This document shows, piece after piece, positions 23,028 through 35,143 of a stretch of 64,000 nucleotides of DNA. The DNA comes from Fomitopsis serialis (taxonomy: Eukaryota > Basidiomycota > Agaricomycetes > Polyporales > Fomitopsidaceae): contig NW_025955052.1 in the NCBI RefSeq assembly GCF_022376445.1, positions 94,015 through 158,014 of the forward strand. Reading direction: 5' to 3'. How positions within the stretch are numbered: position 1 is the first letter of the stretch; each line of letters begins with the position of its first letter. A program made the translations under genes and the position numbers. The notes beneath the pieces were generated by a model that had not been told where the DNA came from, made no database searches, and saw only the letters and a list, made by a program, of their open reading frames with translations.

Positions 23028-24629
23028 ATGGCATTCTCTCGTGCTGATCTGTATGCAAAAGCGAATCACGACCTCAGGCGCAAAGTCGCGCAACAAAATA
23101 TTGAAAGGGCAAGAAAGCTAGCCACTGAAGAACATGGCTACGACTCAGCAAGAACTCGCAACATAATGGCAACGGAGTTCCATACACGAGCAAAAGAAAA
23201 GATGACAGCTCGCAAGTGGCAACTTGACGAAGCGGAATCGTTGGTGCTCGGCCTCGACTCTTCCTACATCGCTGGTACAGGGGCTGGCAAGACCGTACCG
23301 TACATGCTCCCGCTCTTTCTACCCGAGTTCCGCTCGAAAGTCCTCGTTGTTGTATCACCACTAAAATCATTACAACGAGATCAGGTATGCAGATAATAGA
23401 GACATACACTTCTCACTCACGTTTTGTGGTAGACGCGCCGCTTTCGGCACATGGGCATCGAAGCATGTGCTGTCAATGGTGACACATGGTCTGAGAGCCT
23501 CCGAAAGGTGCGCGGCATCCTGAGATTCGACATGAGCAATTATCTCACCGGACTGCAGGACCTATTAGCAGTCAAATACCGTGCTGTATTTACATCGCCA
23601 GAGATGTGCCTTGAGCATCCTGCGTGTCGCGAGACGATGTCCCAGTTGGGACTGTCCGAACGGATCGGCGCATGGGTCATCGACGAAGCTCACTGCATAT
23701 CGCAGTGGGGAGGGGATTTCCGGCCGACGTACGACAAACTCGACAAACTACGAGCAATTGTCCATGGCCGAACACCAGTTCTCGCACTCTCTGCAACACT
23801 AACTCCATCAGTACTCGAAGAAATCGAGACGAAGACTCACATTGATCCCATGACATCATACCACCTGAACCTGGGCAACGACAGACCAAACATCAAGCAG
23901 GTAGTTGTCGAGATGAAGAGCAAGGATGATCTAGACATACTAGACACAGTTCTTGATCTCGAGAGCATCTCTGCATCAACCGAAGTCCCAAAGACCCTCA
24001 TCTTCGCGAACACGCGGGCCGCGACTATGCAGATCTGGCGTCACATTCGCGAGAAGCTCAATGGGCGAATGGATGAAGATCAGATCGACTTCTTACATGC
24101 CTATAGACGACGTCGCGGCAGGGAGCGTGTCATGCAACGCTTTCGAGAGGGTGATATAAGGATTCTTGTCGCAACCGAGGCGGCGGGCATGGTCAGAGTG
24201 TCAGACTCGTGGAAACATACAGGAGATTAACGAGGACTTACAGGGAGCAGATATCCCTGACATCGAACGTGTTGTACAGTTCGGTGTCCCATCATCGTTG
24301 ACCGTGTGGATACAACGTGCGGGGCGGTCTCCGGATATTCAAGCCGTAGCAATCCTGCTTGTGGAGAAATCAGCATTTCAGCAGGTAGCTACGAAAAAAC
24401 GCAAGAAGAAGGCGCACGAGACGACCGCAAACGCCGTTGTCAGTCAGCCAGAAAAGACTTACAAGATGAATGTCGAAAACGCGCTCCGTGTATGGCTTGA
24501 AACGCCTAATTGCAGGCGCGTCATCACTGATGAGTACTTCAACAACCCACCAAGAGATAGTACTGGTATGTCGGAGTTTTGCTGTGCAAATCCTTGCTAA
24601 CGCGTTCGTTGTTGCGCGACCTGGGGTGG
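23028..24629 (+). pseudogene. RecQ-type DNA helicase, 5' part (split by nested transposon)
   Basis: Starts MAFSRADLYAKANHD. Helicase motifs in order: KWQLDEAESLVLGLD (Q-motif-like), Walker A AGTGAGKT (about residues 82-89), VVSPLKSLQRDQ (Ia), DEAHCISQWGGDF (II), LALSATLTP (III), TLIFANTRA (IV), then VATEAAGM and GADIPDIERVVQFG (V). Introns fit at about 23386-23433 and 24193-24243. Motif VI reads QRAGRSPDIQ, three residues shorter than the usual QxxGRxGR, so the second arginine is lost. This mobile RecQ-like family is widespread in Agaricomycetes. The gene continues at 30997 after the nested element, which sits in what would be a 77-bp intron (GTATGT..GGCAG). The protein would act on DNA as a 3'-5' helicase if repaired in function. 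Confidence 0.85.
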
Positions 24630-24927
24630 CACATCAGAACTTAGGGAAAACTACTGAACCTCGCTGAAGCCACTGAAATGGCCATTTCAGCGATGTTCAG
24701 TGTGTCACAGTAGCATTCAGTAGGGACCATTTTTCAATCGAAAGCTGGCCTGTATTTCGTCAGTAGCTGCTAGGTAGAATGTGTCAGCAGATGTCAGTAG
24801 ACGTCAGAGGATTTCATGGCACATCAATCTCGTTCGTGACATTTATGCATAGGTTCATTGGAACAGACGAGGTAGTACTACAATGTGAGACGACATGCGA
24901 CAACAGCTGTAAGGTACGGCATGACAT

Positions 24928-27279
24928 CTAGTCATCATCGCCATCACCCGATGACCCCTGGCCTTCGTCCCCTGCATCACCATCTCCCTCTGCTTCGGAT
25001 CCGCTCGGTGTGTACAGTCGAACAACCCGCGCCTTCGGCTCCCGTGGCTGTCGGTACGTCTCGCTTTTCTGGGTCTCTTTTGCAGCCTTGATGATTGTGT
25101 CGAATTGATCGGTATGACGAGAGAGCCACTCGATGTTCGTCCTGAATGCGCCGAGGACCAAGTCTCTCGCGGCGTCACCGTCCCATGCCGGAGTGCCTTG
25201 GTCCGAGCCAGACTGCCATTGCTCGAACGAAGCCTGTACCTGCAAAGTGAGCGAAGATACTGTCAGTCCAACACATACACAGTACGAAATAGACGGCGTA
25301 CTGCGGCGTAACACAGCGCAAGAGCGCCACTAGGGCGCGGCCGGTGCATACACGAGTTTTCAATAGTCTTGAGGTGCTTCGCGAACGTTTTGAGGATGTA
25401 CACGGATTTCATGCGACCGGCCTGTCGAGTTTGGTTAGCCGAATGATACAGCTGCCCGAGCCGCGGTGGACAAACCTTGCCATCGACTACATTGTTGAAT
25501 GCTGCTCCATGAGGCTCGAGAGCGTCCTTGACGTGCTTTGCACGGCCTGCTTTTCCGCCGTCCACGCGCTTGAGGTCCGCATCGACGAGTCGCTTCGCTT
25601 TCAGGAGGAGACCCTTGCGCCAGTCACGGACCTTCGTAGCACACTTCCGGAGCATTCAGTACGACATATGGAGCAAGCCATGCATTAGAATTACTTACAT
25701 GCTCGACAAACTTGTTGAATTGCGTATCGGTGAGGTCAGTGATTCGGAACTTCGGACAGACCTGGGCTAGAATCGCTTTGATGTTGTCACGAACATCGTC
25801 GAGGCTGATGTCCCAAGGGTTATCGAGTGAACCATAGAGTTCAATGAGCGTCGGGTGGATCTTCGTGAACCAGACACTGAATATCGCTGCGGGGACAACG
25901 GCAGCGGCGCCTCTTGACTTCTCTTGAGGTATATCGGCGGGAGCACGACGCGCCCGTTTTGCTTTCGCAGGCGTAGGGACTTCGGTGTCCGAGTCGATGA
26001 TCTCCACGAACTTAGACAGAGGGCACACATCACTGATGAGACAGCAGGCTAATACAGAGTAGCGATTTACACACCTGTTCTTGCGATTTCCGAAGCACCA
26101 CCATGTCCTCCTTCTTCAAAGCGACATCGCTGTCGGCCAGACCTCTCTCCTGCACAGCACTCTCCTCCTTTGAATCTTTCTTGCCCTGCGCGCGACCGTG
26201 ACGCTTCTTCGGTGCGTTGGTCGATTTCGTGGACATGGTGGCATCGTCATGGCGTGCAAGGCCGGCACCATCAATGATGGCCCGCCAGTCTTCGTTAAGG
26301 CCAGATGTCTTCGCTGATGCTTGTTTGCTCTTGACAGATTTCGCGGTGTTGCCAGCGCTGATACGGTGTCGATGAGACGCCTTTGGCCGCAGACGAATGA
26401 TATATGGCAAGACATGCAGACGCACCTTGTCTTTGCCTTCGACTTGTGAGTTCCTGACCGAGATGAAGCGGGAGGCGAAGCGGGAGGTGGGAGTTGACGG
26501 TGAGAGTCGATAGCAGAGAGCACAGAGACCACGCGCTCGCGCTTCTTGTCCTTGCGTCTTGACGCGGGCTGATTCGAACATCAGATAAGGTGCGTGGTAC
26601 CATACCTATAAACAATACGACCGTGTGTACTCACCGGTGCAGACTCAGACGCACTGCGCTCCTCCTCACTCTGCTCCTTATCGCCGTTGGCTGCGGTGTC
26701 GTCCTCTTCCTGCTCCACCATGTTGACGTCCGACTCGTAGCCATCAAGTGGCATCCCCGCCTCGTCAAGCAGAGCCTCCTCTTCGGCATGCCGATCCTGT
26801 AGTGCAGCAATCGTTTTTGTGCCTGCGTCCTCCTTTTCCTCGAGCAAGCGGGCTTCCTGTTCACGGGCATCCGCCTCAGCTTGATCCTCAGCTCGTTTCC
26901 TCTCTGCGACCTCTGCGATCTCAGTCTTGGACCGCTTGTGGAGACCGGCCGAACACGCGGGATGAGGATCGGTCTGGCGTGCTGTACGGCGCACAGTGAC
27001 AGCAGGACTCGGAGGACTAGCAGAGGGTTCGTCGAGATTGAAATCCGAGTCAGTATCCTGAGCATCTACCTCGGAGGTGCGTGCTTTCTTGCGTCGAGTC
27101 TGATGGGTCGACGCAGTGCTGACATCGAGTTCCAGATCGTTGTCGGTATCGCTCGGTGCTGGTGCAGACCGCTTGGATGCTGTCGACGTAGTACGGCCAG
27201 CAGATGAAGACCCGCCTCGTCTGTGTCCGCCTCTAGGCCCACGTCCATGCGGGCCACGCCCACGAGTTGCATTTGGCAT
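24928..27279 (-). CDS. accessory protein of Plavaka copy 1, unknown
   Basis: Multi-exon minus-strand gene inside the nested element, divergent from the transposase. I prefer the start MPNATRGRGPHGRGPRGG at 27279; an upstream in-frame ATG lies at 27411. The N-terminal half is Gly/Arg, Ser and Glu-rich with basic clusters (TRRKKARTSE) suggesting nuclear targeting. The C-terminal half is ordered: IFSVWFTKIHPTLIELYGSL, then VRDWRKGLLLKAKRLVDADL, AGRMKSVYILKTFAKHLK and FRTNIEWLSRHTDQFDTII, ending in an acidic tail SGDGDDD*. Introns fall between these blocks. I recognise no family with confidence and see no DDE or nuclease motif. It may assist the transposase, for example in binding ends or chromatin, but that is a guess from position alone. 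Confidence 0.65.
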
Positions 27280-27546
27280 GGAGTACAAGGTGACAGGGGA
27301 GGTGTAGCAGCAAGAAGCGTCGACTCGAAAGACAGCAGGCAAGTCAAAGACGAAGCCAGAGAACCGAGCGGGATCGAGCGTGCGACCCAGCGTGTGCCGC
27401 CTTGCCAACACCCCAAGGATCAGTCTCGACTCGAACTTGTTGCAACAAGTGTCGCATCAGTTCGCTTGAAGCACTCCGCAGCTCTCGACGCCGTGTTTCA
27501 CTGGTACTTCTCCCTCTTCGCTCGCTCGAGCCTCTGTATACTCACT

Positions 27547-30500
27547 ATGACTTTCTTTTGTGTAACCTGTTCAGCAACATTCACCACCCGACGAGCTTTC
27601 CGCACGCATGTCGCCAGAGAACACAAACATCCCAAGCCGAAGGTTCCTTCCCTTCGGAGGCAAAATCACTACATACTCAACGGTTCGTGTTGCACAAATA
27701 TCGCAGCCAAGTTTAGCTGACCGCTTCTGTTCCTTACAGGTCGCCCGTGTGACGAGAACGGTCATTACCTCCCGCCAGGGACGCCGCCGCCGCCACCGCC
27801 TCCACCTATCACTAACTTCGAGCCATTTCCCGACCGCCCATCATTCGAATTCGCAGAACTCACTGTTGAGAAGATGGCTACGTCTCGCGAAGACATTGAC
27901 CACCTCCTGCGAATAATCCGTGCGAAGAATATCATGGATGGTGTCGAAGATTCGCCTGACGATTCTGGTCTCTTTCCTGGACTCTCGGCGGAGCTGCAGC
28001 GTACTCTCGACGCGATCCCCTTTGGCGACATCCCCTGGTTCTCTTTCAAAATTCGCTGGTCTGGCCCTATCACCCCGACGTCACCGGCTTGGAAAAGACA
28101 GACGTACGTTGTCCACACGCGCGACCCACTTGCTGCGTTCGAGAACACTCTCCGCAATGCAGAATACAAGAACAAGTTCGACGTCTGTGCGTACAAAGAA
28201 TTCACGCCAGGAGGCAAGCAGAGGTGGTGCGATTTCATGTCAGGACTGTGGGCTTGGAAGGAGTCGGTAAGTCTGAATTGATACTCGGCAAATGTGCACG
28301 CTTCCGACTCATATTGCTCGACATTACAGAGCAAGATTGCCCTGGACCCATCAACCCGTGGTGCGATGCTCGCCACAGCGATCGTTGGCGCTGATAAGAC
28401 GACCGTATCAGTTGCGAGTGGTGATCAGGAATTCCATCCTGTGTACGTCTCACTGGGTAACTTACATAACGATATCCGGCGCGGGCATGGGGAGGCAGTG
28501 ATACCACTGGCGTTCCTCGCCATTCCCAAAGGTGTGTCGAATTTGAGTGTCTGCATATACTATCAAGAGCTAAGGGCATCGTCGGCTTAGGTTCGAACGA
28601 AGACGAGAATGACCCCGAGTTCCGCATCTTCAAGAAGCAGATCTACCACCGATCTCTCGCACACATCTTCGAACCTCTCAGGCCGTGGATGACAACACCG
28701 CGCGTGACGCTCTGCCCAGACGGTCACTTTCGCCGGGTTATCTACTCGCTCGGACCATTCATTGCCGACTACCCAGAGCAAGTCTACCTCTCTGGCGTTG
28801 TCCAAGGATGGTGTCCAAAGTATGTTCGCCCTAGTTCGTTTTGCAACATCAATGTCACTAACCTTGTAATTCACAGATGTTTTGCTGCACCCGACGAGCT
28901 CGGAGAAGGAGCTCTGCGATTCCGAGAGCTAACACAACAAATCAAAGATACGTACTCGCATGATCCTGACGTCTTGTGGGACGCATTCGGTATCGCTCCC
29001 GGGGTGAAGGTATGACAAGGCATGTTGATCGAGTGAATACATGTTGACAGTTTACAGCCCTTCACGGATTACTTCCCACGTGCGGACATCCACGAAGCAC
29101 TCTCTCCAGATCTCCTGCATCAGTTGATCAAAGGAACCTTTAAGGACCATCTTGTCGAGTGGGTACTCGACTACATCAGAATGAACAATTCAGCCCGTGA
29201 GGCCAACACGATCATCGATGCTCTTGACCGCCGGTGAGTGCCCATCTGCTAATTCCGTGAATTATTGAGTAACATTCCTTGTAGACTTCGATCAGTACCT
29301 GCATTCCCCGGTCTACGGCGCTTCAAACAAGGCCGAAACTTCAAACAATGGACAGGTGATGACTCGAAGGCACTGATGAAGGTAAGTTCCGTCCGTTATC
29401 TAGTGGGGCTCTCTAAGTAACCTCGTCGTGCCCCATATATTTCAGATTTTCATTCCTGCAATAGCTGATGTTGGGGTCCCCGGACGTGTTGTTGAATGCG
29501 TCCGGTCGTTCATGGACTTCTGTTACATTGCTCGGCGATCTACCCACGACGAGGACTCTCTGCGGCTCATGGAGACTCATCTGCGCCGCTTCCACGAGCT
29601 TCGGGAGGTCTTCCGCGAGGAGGCTATCCGTGCGAACTTCACGTTGCCGCGCCAACACGCCCTTATGCACTACGTTCGAGGGATCAGGCTCTTCGGGTCC
29701 CCGAACGGTCTCTGCTCGTCGATCACAGAATCGAAGCATATCCGTGCAGTCAAGAAGCCGTGGCGTGCAACGAACAAGAACAACCCGCTGCAACAGATCC
29801 TTAAGATCAACTGTTGGCTGAGCAAAATTGCTGCCGCGCGTTCTGTTTGGGGGGCTAATGGGTTGCTCCGACACGACGTCCTCTCGGCTGCCCGCCGTCA
29901 TGCCCATCCAGAATACTACGACTCGGATGATGACCAGGATGACCGGCCCGGAGGTCCTCACCGAGCTATGGTTGATGAAGAAGCTGACGATGCAGACGAA
30001 GAGGGTGGTGATGCCGAAAATCGTCACTTCAATGACATTGCTGACGTTTTGGGTGAGCCAGAGCCACTCTCTATAGAGTTGGCTAAGAAGCCAGGTATGT
30101 TACTATCAGTCTCACTCGAAGCAATGCTAATATCTTGTTGTCAGCGTATTCGCGACCGATCTCGCGACTCGATCTCGACGCGAGACTCAAGACCCTCCTG
30201 CCAAATCTCATTCGCCGCTTTCTCCATGAACAGCTTGACCCTCCAGCAGACTCCGACTCCGACTCTGACAATGAGCCCGAGGACGTGGACATCGAAGACT
30301 GCCCTCGCTTCCACGGGCATGTCGCTGTGTACTACAGCGCGCGCGCACTCTATTATGCTCCGAGTGAGCTGTCCGGGCCGGGCGGGATGCATTCAGAGGT
30401 CATCCGCAGCCATCCGCTGTGGTACGGAAAGTACGAGCGCCGCGACACCGTGCTTGTCCAGGATGGACCAGATGATGGTGTCATGGGAGGTATGGTTGTG

Positions 30501-30824
30501 GCACGAGTACTTGCATTTCTCTCATTCTCGCACAACGAGATCAAGTACCCATGTGCACTCATTCAGTGGCTCCTCCCAATCGGTGACGCTCCCGACCCTA
30601 CCACAGGCATGTGGGTCTTGGAGCCCGAAGTGTTTGATGGTGAGCGGGCTGTAGGATTGATACACACAGACTGTATTGTTCGTGCTTGTCATACTCCCCC
30701 TGTTTATGGTAGAGGTCGTCTTCCGGCCGATTTCGATTTCTCCTACTCACATCTCGCTTTCAAACGGTTTTATTTGAACAAATGGGCTGATTATCATGTA
30801 CATGAATGTTATCCATTGGTTTGA
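27547..30824 (+). CDS. Plavaka transposase, copy 1 (apparently intact)
   Basis: Multi-exon gene starting MTFFCVTCSATFTTRRAF, a C2H2 finger with C5, C8, H21 and H26. The next exon opens with the family's GRPCDENGHYLPPG and a proline run. Conserved blocks follow: PFGDIPWFSFKIRWSGP, YVVHTRDPLAAFENTL, GADKTTVSVASG, YVSLGNLHNDIRRGHG, FRRVIYSLGPFIADYPEQ, VQGWCPK, RFKQGRNFKQWTGDDSKA, VRSFMDFCYIARRSTHDED and RLFGSPNGLCSSITESKH. The exon carrying the six-guanine run near 29855 continues in frame through VWGANGLLRHDVLSAA to the acidic C-terminal part, unlike copy 2. The last exon ends HVHECYPLV* at 30824. It should recognise and cut the element ends in the nucleus. The 27280-27546 gap to the accessory gene is probably a shared two-way promoter. 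Confidence 0.85.
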
Positions 30825-30996
30825 TCAGTAGTTTCGTGCGTCGAATATATGATAGTTTAGCTCGTCTACAGAGCAATGATACTGACATGCTGATGGCGCT
30901 GAGCTCACTGACGGCTTCTGAGGTAAATGTCTTCAATTTCGTCAGTGTGTGTCAGTGTGCATCAGTGCGTCGGGGAATCACCGAAGTACTGATGCA

Positions 30997-32259
30997 GTCG
31001 ATCCAGAGAGATGTTGTGATAACTGTGCGGCGAGAGCACTTGACTGCGAGTCCGAGTCGGAGGCGCCGCAACGTGTGCCATTGACGCCTTCGCGAACACC
31101 GCCTTCACACGCGTCCAGCGAGTTCAGCGCACCCTCTGTCCGTGCCCTCCTTAGCCCCTCCGCCATCTTCAACACTCCTACGAGCTCGGTGGGCACGCCT
31201 TCTCGACGCAAGCGAAGGCGTGCAGACTCGGACGTGCTTCAGACACCAACGAAGAAACGGCGAACGCACGCAGTGCCCGCCATGGAGGATGACGCAGGAC
31301 CGACGACACTGGCGAGTGTACGAGCTGGGAAACGGTACGATGCCGCAATGGATGCTTTGAAGGCCTGGCGACACACGACGATTCTCTCCGAGCGTTATGC
31401 GAACTTCCCGATCACCGAGCATGGGCTGCTCATGGATGACCAGCTGCGGAAGCTCGTGCATGATGCCACTCTGAAGACTTCAAGACTCTGGAGGATATCG
31501 AGCAGCGGGTGCATAATCCGCCTTGGGTCTTGCTGAAGCGGCACGGTCTCGAGGTGCTTGAGATCTTGCAAAAGGTCGACAAGGCATTCGAAAAGCCGGG
31601 CAACGCAAAGCGCGGGAAGCGTGGCGACGTTCAACGGAAGGAAAATCGGCCAGCTGCACCGAGGACGCGTAGCCTCGCGGCTACGCTGCAGTCCGAAACA
31701 GTCGACTTGGGATGCGACCTGGTACGTTCAAGATGTGTTCGCAGATTCAGTACTGAACATTGCACTACAGGCTGATGACTTACAGTCCACGTCGTCATCT
31801 GCAATGCCGACTCCGTCCGGCTCAACAGCAGGTGCCGGAGCACCATCGACGTTGCATGTGCCCATGACGGGATCACAACGCCCGATGTACGACCTGCTGC
31901 ACAGTCGAGCAGTCATCCCACCTGCTCACCCTCTATCGCTCGCTCGGTTCAGCTTACCGACAACCATCCACGTCAATGTACCTCCGGCCGCACCATATCC
32001 AACACATCCCATCGTAAATCTACCGACACGCTCAGGTAAGTCCGTGTCATTTGATATTGTCTGTCAGGTACTCACAATCCTAGCGTCTTCACGAGCGTTA
32101 TTGCCACACAGTCGTGACACATCCCAGGTCTTCTGTCCTCAAGCGCGATCCATTGTGTCGTCTTCCGCGCCATCAGCACCGGTGTTTTCGTCGCCGCCTT
32201 CGTCTTCATCATCTGCCATCATCCCTCCTTCGTCGTCAACATCGGATAATTGGCTATAG
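30997..32259 (+). pseudogene. RecQ-type DNA helicase, 3' part
   Basis: Resumes immediately after the nested element. With one CA retained and the intron removed, the reading passes from PPRDST into VDPERCCDNCAARALD, the cysteine motif of this helicase family. A Ser/Pro and basic linker follows (PSRRKRRRADSD, TPTKKRRTH, a likely nuclear signal). Then come helical segments LRKLVHDATLKT and KTLEDIEQRVHNPPWVLLKR. Between these two the frame slips near 31478 (one base short), so this half also carries a frameshift. The end of the gene is uncertain; an open frame reaches TAG at 32257-32259 and overlaps the 3' end of the DUF6589 gene on the other strand. Confidence 0.7.
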
Positions 32260-34971
32260 TCCTCGTCGACACGGCGAGCATATGTGCGTGCATTCTCCCA
32301 TCTTCCTAGCGTCTTTGCGAACTCAGCGATGCCGTTGTTGTAGAAGTCCTTGACTCTCTCGGACTCGCGTTCCACGAGACGGCCTGGCACTGTGACGTGA
32401 ACGCGAGCACTGGTATATGTTTGCTGAAGTAGTTTGATCCCTTTTTCGTCATCTGGTGTTGTATGTTTCTTATAGCGTGTCCATGTTGCAAATTCTGTTT
32501 CCATGTGCTCGGAAAGTGCCTGTATAACAGGGAGAACCGGATGAAGCTTCCGGAAGTACTCCCAATTGACATTAGGCCCTTGTGATCGGTTCGTAACCTG
32601 AAAAGACCAGTATGTGTGAGCGGATCTAGGGCTTTGCATTATCCTCTTGCGAAGGCTTACCTTGATCTTTCCTATGTTAGCTTCCTGTGCACGGTCGACC
32701 GGCGTGAACCCCTCGCGTCGTCCTGTGCTGTTCACTAGCCAACAGAACTTTCGTACGAAATCACTGTGAGTACATTAGCACTGATCCGGATTCATCATGA
32801 ATGATATAACACGACGTACGCAACAGCGGGTGGCCATTCTCTGTGAAGACCTTGCAGTAACTCGACACACTCTGTCGTGTAGTGCGAATTCCGACCACCA
32901 GCAAATCGAAAGGCCAAGTGAGGTAGCATACCCTCCATCATTCCGACGTCTCCGTGCTTGATCGCCCGCTCGAGGACAAGATATTGAAGTACGTCGTGAT
33001 TGAACATGCATGCTTGTTCCTTCACTTCATCGCGCGAGACGCCGGCTGCACGTAGGTGCTTGACGGCTCGGAATGATGCGTGCTCGTCTACGAGTTGTAT
33101 GGCGAGTTGCTTCAGAGCCTCTGGTCGGCTCTTCCTGAGCTCGGCCAAGTTAGAGACATTGCCGACGACTTTCCAGCATGTGCGGATATGGGCAGTGAGA
33201 ATGTGACGAAGGGCGCGCTCCAGATTGTCGTGAAAGGGCCCTTTCGTCGAGACTTTGTCAAGTCCCTTCCGCCTGAGCTGCGTGAAGGCGTGTTTCAGCC
33301 CTAGCCCAGCGTTCGTTCCGAGGTATTGTTTGTGAATATTCTTGGCATATGCCATCATAGCATGTAGCCAGCCGAAAACAGCTACGATGAAATCGAGGCG
33401 GTCCAGAGAGTTATACTCTTGGCAGCAGAACCGCTGCATGCCTCGGATACGATCGACCGTGAGTTGATCACCTATCCAATAGATGACGCGCTCAAGGCTC
33501 ATCTTCTTCAGTTCGTCCGGGGTATCAAACCCGAGTTGCTTCAGAAACTCGAAGATAATCCGGTCGTTGTCTTCGTAGGTTGCTTGTGGGATTGGTACAC
33601 TGCCGAGCATATACTGCAGTGTAACGTGGTCCTCGCCACAAGGCAGTTCATCCACAGGTGATGGCGGATTGAGGTGTACACTGTTCTTGAACTCGTAAGT
33701 GCTGAGGTCGAATTCAGGTGTGTCCAACAGCATCTCCAGTACCAGGTAGGCCATGTGCTGCTGAATGGCAGGATAGCTCTCCTCTGCCCATCCGAAGACC
33801 TCTATCACCGTGATGGGGTCGTGGATGCCTCGTCTTCGCCACACTTGCAGATCACGATTGAGTGTCGGATCAATGGGAGGGGCATCCTTGCGGATGTAGA
33901 CTGTCCCAGCTGTCCCAGATCCAAACTCTGCATGCTGGTCCAACCTCTGGGAAAATATGCGGAAGGATACTTGCATGTTATCGTGTGAGATGATATATTG
34001 AAGTGCAGACACGAGTGTCTGGGCATCTCGCATGGCTTCTGCGGATAGGCTCGAGACAGCATCAGTAACCCACTTTGTGCTCATCATGATACCCAGAGCA
34101 TGCAGTGTGTCGCAGCCTTTTGCTGAAAGGCCCTTGAACTTGAAGTAGATGGCCAAGACTCGTTGAAGTCGGTTTGCGAATCGATTGCGGCAATATGCCA
34201 GAATGGAGATGATAAGCATGATGATCTGTCATACATGTAGATCAAACCAATCAGACCTCAGTCAATAGACACAACTTGCCTTGCTGTTGTCTTTCTGAGT
34301 TCCACGTTTCCGTTGTACATCACTAGTGGCAATGCCTTCTAGCAACATCCATATTGTTGGTGCCGATTTTTGCATGTCAGCTTGCAATTGACTGATATGA
34401 ATTGCAGTGAGGTCAGCCTTGGTGAGAAGATCGTCTGATGACTTCACGAGAGCCTCCACATTGCCCAGCTCAGTCTCTGCTGTTTCCTTCATCGTCTCCA
34501 AAGCAAAGCGATTGAGAGTCTCCTCGGCTCCCTCGGGTCGCTTCTTCTTTGAGGTCTTCTGGCGTGGAGGTTTGCGCCAGCGTTTCAGCAACACTGGAAG
34601 TGTTGGGCTCTGTAGAAATCGTGTGCGCGACTGGCGGATACGATTGTTAGTGACACATGCTTGATTACCCCAGCTATACGCATCCAAGAACTGAGCCATT
34701 GTCATCTTCTCCTCCTTGATGGCATCCAAAATACGCAGAACAGAGGCACAGATGCCATCCTGATCTTGAGCGGAGGTATTGTGGCCTGGCTCTTCTCCCC
34801 TGGCTCTGCAGATTGACTCGGATATTCCATGTCGTCCGAATCTTCGACATTGGGTGGTCCTATTAATTGGACAGTTGAACATGATAAAGTGCATAAAATA
34901 GAGAATTTACCAGAGTCATCGGCCATGGGATAGTCTATGGATGGCGAAGGCGAGGGACTCGGAGATGATGA
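32139..34971 (-). CDS. DUF6589-family protein, main part (3' exons)
   Basis: Minus-strand exons: SSSPSPSPSPSIDYP, then PNVEDSDDMEYPSQ.., a long helical region (VLRILDAIKEEKMTMAQFLD), then the core of about 475 residues starting near 34219. Core blocks match the Agaricomycete DUF6589 family: LSAKGCDTLHALGI, ERVIYWIGDQLTVDRIRGMQ, DRLDFIVAVFGWLHAMMAY, HKQYLGTNAGLGLKHAF, VSTKGPFHDNLERAL, VLERAIKHGDVGMMEG, LQGLHREWPP. The next exons give NSTGRREGFTPVDRAQEA, NRSQGPNVNWEYFRKL and an acidic C-terminus ending DDTMDRA* at 32139. The function of DUF6589 is unknown. The family is multicopy in mushrooms, and here it is a cargo gene of a mobile element. The 5' exon is displaced to 41338-41548 by nested copy 2. 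Confidence 0.85.
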
Positions 34972-35143
34972 TGCATCAGTACTTCGGTGATTCCCCGACG
35001 CACTGATGCACACTGACACACACTGACGAAATTGAAGACATTTACCTCAGAAGCCGTCAGTGAGCTCAGCGCCATCAGCATGTCAGTATCATTGCTCTGT
35101 AGACGAGCTAAACTATCATATATTCGACGCACGAAACTACTGA

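Larger units (their letters stand above)
24632..30994 (+). mobile_element. nested Plavaka-type DNA transposon, copy 1
   Basis: A 6363-bp element beginning CATCAGAACTTAGGG and ending with the imperfect inverse of CATCAGTACTTCGGTG. It is flanked by CA on both sides (24630-24631 and 30995-30996). It carries a Plavaka transposase gene (plus) and a divergent accessory gene (minus). Both ends are crowded with TCAGT/GTCAG words. It sits in an intron of the helicase gene. It is nearly identical to copy 2 in inverse orientation. I saw about ten base differences, some of which change residues in the accessory protein and transposase, and one one-base indel. Confidence 0.9.
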
